NCBI RefSeq assembly: GCF_040183065.1
Contig: NC_091131.1
Span: forward strand, 15,517,800 to 15,581,799
Reading direction: 5' to 3'
DNA from: Periplaneta americana
Lineage: Eukaryota; Arthropoda; Insecta; Blattodea; Blattidae
DNA: 64,000 nt
Shown here in pieces: positions 55,644 through 64,000 of this stretch. A program made the position numbers and the translations under genes. Each line of letters starts with the position of its first letter. Within the stretch, counting starts at the first letter, position 1. The notes under the pieces are model-generated. The model saw nothing but the letters and a program-made list of their open reading frames with translations. It searched no databases and was not told the DNA's origin.

Positions 55644-57290
55644 CTTGCTACGTACAACATAATTATATTATATTATTACCCATTTCAGCGAGTACTGACT
55701 ACCACTGCAAAATACGATAATTTGGTCCAGGAAGCATCGTCTTTTGGCACAAGGATGATTTATGTAAAATGTTTCTAAATTATTAGTCTTTTAAATACCG
55801 GTACATTCTTTAATAAATCACTGAAAAACAAATGTGAGTACGAAATTATTATTTTTTGACGCATCATTTTTACGTAAATAACGATAAATAAAAAGGGATT
55901 ATTAGCAAGTACATACACTGCGTTTGTCAAATGCGCATCACCATGCTTTCGAAAAGGCACTTTTCAGTGCCCGATACCCCGCTTTTTGCATCATGTGCTA
56001 CACGTCGGATCATCATAAAGCCCCGATACCCCGCTTGCTACGTACAACACAATTATATTATATTATTACCCATTTCAGCGAGTACTGACGACCACTGCAA
56101 AATACGACAGTTTGGTCCAGGGAGCATTGTCTTTTGGCACAAGGATGATTTATGTAACATGTTTCTAAATTATTAGTATTTTAAATACCGGTACATTCTT
56201 TAATAAATCACTGAAAAACAAACGTGAATACATAGGATGTGGAGTGAGTACGGAATTATTATTATTTTTTATTTTTTGGCGCATCATTTTTACGTAAATA
56301 ACGACAAATAAAAACTGACATGCCACATAACATTATTTTAAGAAATACAGGAAACAAGCATGAACAATATTCACCATTCTTAATGATCGGGGGATAGAAA
56401 AAAACGTATGGAATAGAAATTACATACAAATGTGCGTGTAATAAACAATAAGCAAACCATCTTCGATTAATCATTTCAAAACAACGTGAATATAGCGTGG
56501 ATTGTGTAGGAAAATAATTTCTTATATGTTGCTTCCAATGTGCATCATTGTTAACTTATGAAAACAAATGAAAATTAACATGGCATATGAACACTATTTG
56601 AAGAAAGATAGGAAATATTAAGTAATATTCATCGTTCTTAATGATCTTTGGATGGAAAATAACAATGAAATATGTATAAAATAGAAATTACATACAGGTG
56701 AGCATATAAAAAACAGTAAGTAGAATCATTTATTTGATTAATAAGATTAAATTACTCCAGGTTTAGTGTAAGAGTGGCCTATATATCTGACGATGCCTCC
56801 CAGCAAATTACTTAATTTAAAAACAAAAAAATTGTGTTAGAAGATTGAATTTGTGTATTTTCTCTGAAACTTTCCAAATATTTGTAGGCAGTCTTTTACA
56901 TTAGATTGCCAAAAATTGGTTTATAGCGCAACATTAGCATTAGCATCCATCTTGAAAATGTTGTGTAACAATAGACAATGGAATCGTTCACAGAAGTGAA
57001 CTATAAATGATGTGAATCGTTCAGCGACGACTTCTTCGAAATAACCCGCCATTGTCAAGTACGTTTTGCCGTGAGAGTGCTGATTAAGAAATAGGCTAAG
57101 CGCTGGCAATATCATAATCTGATCTAAATTGTCACCTCACAACACTATTACCTCGACATAGGCTGATGAAAGCCTTTCATTTTAAAATAATTAGGCCTAT
57201 TATTATTGGCTGAGGAAAACATTATAACAGTTATGTTATATGATTCGTAATTTCTCTTCTCCGTTATCTGTGAACTCCTCACTTTATTTA
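55644..57290. repeat. Diverged tandem repeats, 390-bp period
   Basis: CTTGCTACGTACAACA at 55644 recurs at 56034, and the copies stay aligned through TTTGGTCCAGG, TTTTGGCACAAGGATGATTT and CATCATTTTTACGTAAATAA. A weaker third unit is visible between 56316-56400 and 56578-56660 (ATTCATCGTTCTTAATGATC). FGGTCCAG-like wording recurs again near 57370-57500, so this stretch may belong to the element that follows. Confidence 0.65.
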
Positions 57291-58335
57291 TCACTAGCCG
57301 TACCCGTGTGCTCCGCTGCACCTGTTAGAAATAAATATAAAGTAATTACATAATTAAAATAGGACATTTGATCCAGGGAACATTAATGTTTGATAGAAGG
57401 ATAAAATGTTTAATACGTTACTTAATTTAAATTGTGTTTAAATAATTAAAATGCGATCATTTCGGTCCAGAGAGCACTCATTTGGTGCAATGACAATTCC
57501 TTTAACATGTTTCTTAATTGTTATTACATGCAACCATAGTTTAATGAACAATGACATCATTTAGATTTCATGTCTATACTTTATTTTACTTGCTATATGT
57601 TTCCATTGAATTATGGTAATAACTTAATTTTAACCCTTCTTTTCTACGTATTCAGTAAATGACGTTTGACCCACTATGGTTCTGAACCCTTCAAATAACT
57701 TAAATAATATAATATAATATTATATTATATCAGAAGTTACTATAATGACATAGCATTATGTCCATCTAGAGAAACTACACTTTCCAATGGTGAAATAAAA
57801 ATTAATTATACAAATCGGTTAATTTAGCTACCGATTGTTGCTGTCCAAGGCCCCTTATATACGAAGTCATTTGTTTTTTATTTCATTATACGGCCTTAGA
57901 TGGCAGTTATTTTAATTTTAAAACTCATTTATATCATTAAATATCAGTCCTATCAAAATTTTTCAAGGAATAAAACTTATCGGAAATTATTTTTAAAGAA
58001 ACTTTTGTTATGTAACATTTTTCACAAAAATCAATAATAAGCGAGATATTTCGATTTATTTAATTCAGGCCCCCTTATAACCCCCCTTTTAAATAATGTA
58101 TTTTGAATGCCATATAGCCTAAAATCTAAGTTACAACGAACTTAATTTATATTCCAATTTTCATCGAAATCCGTTCAGCCATTATCGCTTGAAAAGGTAA
58201 CAAACATACAGACAGACAGACATACAAACAAAAATTTCAAAAACGCGATTTTCGGTTTCAGGGTGATTAATTATATATGTTAGTTATATATATTACCAGA
58301 AAAATTTCGGCTACAGATTTATTATTAGTATAGAT
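57291..58335. mobile_element. Dispersed repeat with ACTAGCCGTACCCGTG start and TTAGTATAGAT end
   Basis: Begins ACTAGCCGTACCCGTGTGCT and ends ATTTATTATTAGTATAGAT. Near the 3' end are GAAATCCGTTCAGCCATTAT and a short (CAGA)n run. Repeats with these terminal phrases are widespread in insect genomes. No ORF. Class uncertain (possibly a rolling-circle or LINE-derived repeat). Confidence 0.5.
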
Positions 58336-58521
58336 AAGTCATTCACAGACACAGCCAAATCGGCACTCGTACTGAAACTGTGTTACTTGAAAGCTGCTGC
58401 AGGTATTGTATAGCTCTGTCGCGTTCCCCTCCAAGGCGATTCACTCCCTCCAGGTAGGGGAATAGAGAGTGCACATCGCACAGAGACAGATGCACAATGT
58501 GCAGGGTTTTCACATGCCTGT

Positions 58522-58735
58522 CTTAGGTTATTTAGCGTCTGAATGAGATGGTGATAATGCCGGTGAAATGAGTCCGGGGTCCAGCACCGAAAGTTACCCA
58601 GCATTTGCTCATATTGGATTGAGGGAAAACCCCGGAAAATACCTCAACCAGGTAACTTGCCCCGACCGGGAATCGAACCCGGGCCACCTGGTTTCGCAGC
58701 CAGACGCGCTAGCCGTTACTCCACAGGTGTGGAGA
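58522..58735 (-). mobile_element. tRNA-derived SINE
   Basis: Close match to 16906-17157 on the minus strand: head with GAGTAACGGCTAGCGCGTCT and B box GGTTCGATTCCCGG, and body TTTCCGGGGTTTTCCCTCAA. The 3' tail is truncated compared with the other copy. Confidence 0.8.
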
Positions 58736-59054
58736 CCATCGAATCTTGCTTTGAATGAAAGTGTTATTGCATTATTCTGGATATTAAATGAAATTTCCAG
58801 GCCAGAGAACTTGAATTGCTTCATCTATTCGTTTAGTCATATACTGTAGGTTCCAGAGTGAAAGGGAACTTGTGTCATACTAGCGATGTATCATGTTATT
58901 TCGCGAAAGAAACTTTTTCCACACGTTGAACTATAATTTTTATTTAAAAAGCGTACACAGTACGGCTACTCTGTGGAGTAGTGACTTCCAATAAAAACTT
59001 AACAACCTGTCGCGTTTTGCTACTCTTTTCTGAGTACAGTTTAGCAGATATGTT
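58736..59054. other. Non-coding stretch, nothing recognised
   Basis: No supported features. Confidence 0.4.
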
Positions 59055-59562
59055 ACAGGGTGTTCCAGAATCATAGGTACAAACCGCAGGGGTGACTAGA
59101 GAGTAATGAAACAAGGCAAAACTTCCAATAAACATACTGTAGGTCCGGAAACCAACCGTTTTCGAGATGTCACCACTGTGGACGCCAACCGTAAACATCT
59201 GGTACATTTGCAACCTCATTTTTTTTTACCTGAAAGACGTAATGGTCGTGCGTGCGTACCTTCATTTTTCCAACATGAGCTACACAAACTTTTCCATGAT
59301 GTGTCTTTTTAGGAAAGGCAGTTGCTATGGTAAATAGATGACGAAGCACCGACTCACTTTGATTTGAATGATCTAGAGTTTTTACCTAACGGGTACATCG
59401 GCCATGGCTTATCAACACAATGGCCTCCTAGATCCCCGGACTTCAATCTCGTCATTTTTTATTTTTGGGGAATATTTGAAATGTTTTGTGTATTCTAGCC
59501 CTGTAGATAGTGTTAACGAACTCCGGGAATGCATTGTCAGTGGTTCTCAACGCATTATAACC
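59055..59562 (+). pseudogene. Decayed mariner-type element, left end and C-terminal fragment
   Basis: TACAGGGTGTTCCAGAATCA with GGTACAAACCGCAGGGGTGA matches the inverted repeat of the element at 9793. Downstream the plus strand encodes damaged catalytic-region sequence (PDFNLVIFYFWG) and VDSVNELRECIVSGSQRI. The right terminal repeat is missing. A SINE fragment starts where it breaks off. Confidence 0.7.
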
Positions 59563-59672
59563 CGGATTCGAGTCTCGGTGCCGGAGAGAATTTTTCTTCG
59601 TTTTACCCATTCTTCATCATATGGTAATGCAGAATTCGTGCACGGAAATATCATATGTACCTCGGCACATCA
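59563..59672 (+). mobile_element. SINE 3' fragment of the composite family
   Basis: Begins inside the B box (GATTCGAGTCTCGGTGCC), followed by GGAGAGAATTTTTCTTCG and GGAAATATCATATGTACC. 5' truncated. Confidence 0.65.
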
Positions 59673-60176
59673 TAGTAATAAATATTTTTTTCCCAATAAT
59701 TCTAGGAAGCTCGGCCATCCATCCCTTACCTTCCCCTCCCCATCTGCTGTACTCGGTGAACGCACTCGACAGTGCGCTACGTCGCAAGATTTAGTTTAAC
59801 GATTTTCGTGATTATTCAATTTAAATTCATGGCTAAACGGTTTAATTTATGAAAAAAGACTCAAGACGCTAATTGATGATTCTATTGGGTTTGCATTTCT
59901 CTGGATTTTTTACTATACAATTCCTGTCTTTCTAAATTATTCTGTAGTGCTTTTATTCTGGATCTTTATGGTCACCCTCATTGAGGGCAGATTATTTTGT
60001 TTAAAATATTATAATCATTTATTAATTTTTTACCTATCTGTTTGTATAGCAATCAGTCATTTCTCTCGGGTCGTTACCGCAATAGAGCGCTGTAAACTTT
60101 GGGCAAAGACTATATATATATATATATTTTTTTTTACTTTATCGAAGGAAAAATGTAATAACAGTTTTGTTATGTG
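59673..60176. other. Non-coding stretch, nothing recognised
   Basis: AT-rich, short (TA)n near 60110. No supported features. Confidence 0.4.
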
Positions 60177-60370
60177 TTAAGGTACGGTTTGTTTATGGCG
60201 ATCATCGTCGGACGCACATGGCCGGCGATTATAAACGCTGGCGATGATCACCGAGAAGTGGTTTCTTTATTGACGCACATCGCTGTAGATTCTCATTTGT
60301 TTATTCCTTCATCTACTACATAATGGTCAAGTAAATTAATGTAGGCCACGGACATAACCTAAAAATTATA

Positions 60371-60695
60371 ATGAATAAATCCAAGATAATGAAGTTGCTA
60401 TTTATTCTAGAAGAGGGAGATGATATCAAAATCTCGCATGCGTATTATAAAAGGAACAAGCTACAGACTAATGAAATATTCAGGAATAGGTTTACAGAAT
60501 TCTGTTTTAACACATTGATAATGAGACATCTTTATAAAAACGCTACAAAATTTAAGGAATGTTTCAGACTCTCACCGACCAGTTTGATTATGTTTTGAGT
60601 TTAATTGAAAATGACAATGTTAAATTACCTACAAATTTTGTCAAGACCCCTGTAACTCCAGTTGAAAGATTGGCAGTAACTCAGGTTATGAACTG
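60371..60695 (+). pseudogene. N-terminal fragment of a PIF/Harbinger-type transposase
   Basis: Reads MNKSKIMKLLFILEEGDDIK, TEFCFNTLIMRHLYKNATKF, KECFRLSPTS. After a one-base frame change near 60575 it reads QFDYVLSLIENDNVKLPTNF, VKTPVTPVERLAVTQ. The pattern F…RLSPxxFDxVLxLI…PVERLAVT is that of HARBI1-like transposases before the DDE domain. It stops at the microsatellite. Confidence 0.7.
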
Positions 60696-60696
<1 letters not shown>

Positions 60697-60751
<55 letters not shown>

Positions 60752-60763
60752 TGTTATTATTAT
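60697..60763. repeat. (ATT)n microsatellite
   Basis: About 20 units, sitting where the Harbinger-type ORF breaks off. Confidence 0.9.
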
Positions 60764-61510
60764 TATGATACTGTATTACATTACATGGTGTATTCCAAAC
60801 AATAATTAAAAAAAAAAAAAAAATTGGCTAAACTAGCGCTGAGGTAGTTCCCTTCGTAATCCGCTTATACACTTTACATGTACGAACATGTGATAGGTTA
60901 GGTTTGGTTCGTTTGGGCTTTTATTATGCCTTGTATATACGATCAACTACATCTCTACAAAAAAACCGCTATATTTCAGAATACCGCGTAAGTACTTAGG
61001 TAGGCCTAGTCACAGAAAACTTACAGAAGAGAGAATTTCCCCCTTACCCAACACTGAACGAAATTCTCTGGGGCTCGGGCGTGATAAAAATGTAATGTAA
61101 GGGTTTATTGTTTAATTTGTTTATTAATTCACAAGCTCATATTAAAAAGAGCATTATGTTGTGATATATATTCAATAATAATTTCGTCTTCAGACCGCGA
61201 AAAATTACAAAACGTCTTGATTTGTTTTGCAGCCAAAACGTACAGACGTGGTTAACGTGTACAGATGAGATATTCGATATTCCAACATGACCTTGTCTAA
61301 ATATCGATTATTGAACACGAATGCGGCGATGTGCGTCCTGAATTTGCTTCAGAAGCAACCTCCAGCGATCTGCGTCGCGTCCAACGAACTGCGCTGGCGA
61401 TCTTCGCTGTAAAGAAACCGTGCCCACTCATTTCAACTGCTAGCAACTCTGGTGATAATCGCTGGCGATGTGCGCCCGGCGATGATCGCCGTAAACAAAC
61501 CGTAGCTTAA

Positions 61511-62109
61511 CATGCAGAATCACCTCTTAAATTTTGGTGGTATCGATCCCCCTTCACTCTTGTATATTTACATGAACTTTCTTGCTTGTTTTTAGGTCTT
61601 CTATTCATTCTCCAAAAGTTTTCACTTATTAGTTAACACGCTGTATAGCGACAGTGATGATGTTTCGTACAGTAAGCATTGTATGTGAAAAACTTTACAG
61701 GAATGTCTCTACATTAGAACAGCTTCAAATACACAAAAACAGGGCAACACGAATAAGGATCCACGACAGCCGGCCAGCCCTCCAATCGAATTCCGTCCCT
61801 CTTCTCGCTGCGACCCTGACCCAGGAGCTGAGAGAAGTGCCTTAAATGCCAGCTGATGGCATTCATAATTCATCACAGATTGATATTTCCGCGTATTCGA
61901 ATGGAAATATTCAGTGTTTGTTTCATATGGATTTACTGTCGTGGATGACACTAACAAAATACCGGAAATGTCTTTTCCTTCCTTATTATGCTGTATCAGT
62001 ATCAGATGGAGAGGAACTGGTAGACATCGGCTGTATAAAGAACTATAGAACTGTGTTTTGGCGCCGAAGAGGAAGTTTAAGTGTAATAAAAATCACATTT
62101 ATATGTGAA
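61511..62109. other. Unassigned stretch
   Basis: Open frames at 61654-61845 and 61846-62115 have no recognisable family. Composition is slightly more balanced than its neighbours. Confidence 0.35.
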
Positions 62110-62933
62110 ATATAGTTTGAAAGATTTATACATAATAGAAAACACGGAAATTTTACTTGAAGCAAGTAAAGCGATAGGTTTGGAAGTAAATCCCGAAAAG
62201 ACAAAGTCTCGTGACAAGAATATTGTACGAAATGGAAATATAAAAATTGGAGATTTATCCTTCGAAGAGGTGGAAAAATTCAAATATCTTGGAGCAATAA
62301 TAAAAAATATAAATGACACTCTGGAGGAAATTAAACGCCTGTTATTATTCGGTTGAGAAGCTTTTGTCATCTAGTCTGCTGTCAAAAAATCTGAAAGTTA
62401 GAATTTATAAAACAGTTATATTACCGGTTGTCCTGTATGGTTGTGAAACTTGGACTTTCACTTTGTGATAGAAACAGAGATTAAGAGTTTTTGAGAATAA
62501 GGTTGTTCGGAAAATATGTGGGGCTAAGAGGGATGAAGTTACAGGAGAGTGGAGAAAGTTACGCAACGCAGAACTGCACGCATTGTATTCTTCACCTGAC
62601 ATAATTAGGAACATTAAATCCAGACGTTTGAGATGGGCAGGGCATGTAGCACGAAGGGGCGAATCCAGAAATGCATATAGAGTGTTAGTTGGGAGACCGG
62701 AGGGAAAAAGACCTCTGGGGAAGCCGAGACGTAGATGGGAAGATAATATTAAAATGGATTTGAGGGAGATGGGATATGATGATGATGATGATGATGATAA
62801 TGATAATGGTTTATTTTAACTGGCAGAGTTAAGGCCATTAATCTTGCACAGGATAGAGACCGATGACGGGCTTATGTGAGGGGCGGCAATGAATCTTCGG
62901 GTTCCTTAAATGTCATTTGTGAGTAAGTAAGTG
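62110..62933 (+). pseudogene. LINE 3' end with a simple-repeat insertion
   Basis: Encodes ENTEILLEASKAIGLEVNPE, NIVRNGNIKIGDLSFEEVEK, FKYLGAIIKNINDTLEEIKR, then frameshifts. It continues with SPDIIRNIKSRRLRWAGHVA and RPLGKPRRRWEDNIKMDLRE. At 62778-62840 a GAT repeat plus TTTATTTTAACTGGCAGAGT interrupts the GYDGRDWINLAQ stretch. The tail is GTGAGTAAGTAAGTG. Confidence 0.8.
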
Positions 62934-63361
62934 AACAAAGATAGTACAAAAATTAACTTACAAGCAAACATTGTCATGGGGGCAGATAAAAGAGTTAAAT
63001 TGTTTTCCTCCACCATGTTAATAATTTCAAAACAAGTGCTTTTACAAATTTTGGCCATTCGACCGCAATTACGAGGCTGTCCAGAAAATAATTTTCCCTG
63101 GGGCCGCTTACAGAAAGAAAACACAATTTTATGGAAAGATTTATTGGAACAGACACAGCAATTGTTGCGCTATTTTCCAACATATTCCTCACCAGAACTG
63201 AGACATTTGTCATACCGTGTGATCAACGGAGAGGTGCAGACGGCTGTCACACACGGGTTCCGATCCCGGGCGCCACAGGGATACAAAAATTGATCGATGT
63301 AGATCAACCTAAATACATTATCCTCAAGTATTTTACATTCCTCCTGAGACACCCTGTATAG
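62934..63361. mobile_element. Unclassified repeat, possible DNA-element end
   Basis: Ends GAGACACCCTGTATAG, like the ACCCTGTATA ends common in mariner-type elements, and includes GGTTCCGATCCCGG, a tRNA B-box-like string. Frames on both strands are long, with no recognised domain. No left terminus found. Confidence 0.3.
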
Positions 63362-64000
63362 TGTGTATATTCATTGCTAACCGTACTGAGGCAAAGTGGC
63401 GTCATTAGGCGTGATCCATGGCCGAATTACTAATAATATTAGGATTCGGTTGTGGCTTATTGTGTTGTTAAAGAAACATTTAAAATTCTGCGATTTTATG
63501 TTTGGTCACTGATCCCGAAATGGGTGTCCATGCTCTGTGCGGGGAAAGACGTAAAAATGTAGGCCTAACGTATTTAGAGAAATCGGACACCGATGGACGG
63601 TGGAGACTGGGGATATTCGTGTCTATTTGGGGCCGAAGTTACAGTCGATCGTCTCAGGCAGATGTATACCCAGCTGTCACATGCCACGTCTTGAATATGA
63701 CAGCATTTGTTTCGCTAATGGATGGCTCACTTGCAATATTCACGACGGCGGTATCGATTCTCTTCCAAGGCAATATGAAGGTCGAAGAACATCAAGGAAG
63801 TGAGGTGAAGTGTCAACGTGCATATAGTGAAGAAACCTCTTTATAGCAACGTAGGGCTACTGCATGCTTATACAGAGCGATTTATAGTAACAGAACTAAC
63901 AGATTTCTTTCTTTCTTTATTTCAAAACGAATGAAGCTAGCCACAATTTGTTATACCTCAAATGTAGAGTATCTTTGGGAGATTACTAACCTCTATAGCA
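63362..64000. other. Unassigned stretch at the window end
   Basis: An open frame at 63502-63846 (114 codons) overlaps another on the same strand. Neither shows a recognisable family, signal peptide or splice pattern. Confidence 0.35.

Larger units (their letters stand above)
60181..61506 (+). mobile_element. PIF/Harbinger-type element, internally deleted
   Basis: The left end GGTACGGTTTGTTTATGGCG and the complement of the right end, GCTACGGTTTGTTTACGGCG, continue as inverted repeats for about 60 bases (ATCATCG, CGCACAT, GGCGAT). TTAA flanks both sides (60177-60180, 61507-61510), which contains the 3-bp TWA expected for PIF/Harbinger. The ORF start is preserved but the catalytic part is gone, replaced by an ATT tract. 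Extra CGATC-rich wording near 61370-61420 repeats the terminal sequence internally. Confidence 0.75.

Noticed and set aside
63502-63846. 114-codon open frame near the window end
   Set aside because: No family resemblance, overlaps another open frame; not enough to call a gene.

Overview
This is arthropod nuclear DNA: AT-rich, no operons, widely spaced exons with GT/AG borders, many trinucleotide microsatellites and many layers of transposable elements. A CLIP domain in the host gene, Penelope-like elements with GIY-YIG domains, several tRNA-derived SINE families and short (CCTAA)n tracts (the insect telomere motif) all point to an insect. The repeat content would suit a cockroach or termite, but that is inference.

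One host gene can be reconstructed. It lies on the + strand from 7139 to 42807 as sixteen exons whose phases join without conflict into 817 codons plus a TAA stop. The product is an inter-alpha-trypsin inhibitor heavy chain (ITIH)-like secreted protein: a VIT domain, a von Willebrand A domain with a complete MIDAS (DTSGS, Thr, Asp), the conserved ITIH region after vWA, a Thr/Ser-rich linker, and a C-terminal six-cysteine CLIP domain. The start codon and signal peptide are missing and lie upstream of 7139, either in small exons I did not recognise or outside the window. A poly(A) signal follows 14 bases after the stop.

Layout. 1-7138: 5' intron or upstream DNA packed with SINEs, a small Tc1-type MITE and a LINE 3' end broken by two later insertions. 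7139-42807: the ITIH gene. Its introns hold a 1355-bp Tc1 element with a one-base frameshift, two decayed mariner-type elements, a deletion derivative keeping only a mariner-type DNA-binding domain, a hAT-type element with an exact 8-bp target duplication, a 1.1-kb CA-rich minisatellite, two head-to-head Penelope-like palindromes with hammerhead-ribozyme-like motifs, and two LINE 3' ends. 42808-64000: intergenic or intronic DNA with more SINEs, MITEs, a PIF/Harbinger remnant, a decayed tandem-repeat element and another LINE 3' end. A CpG-rich patch at 46370-46620 may be the 5' exon of the next gene.

No real tRNA, rRNA or CRISPR array was seen. The tRNA-like stretches are SINE heads. Element boundaries rest on inverted repeats and target duplications read by eye.
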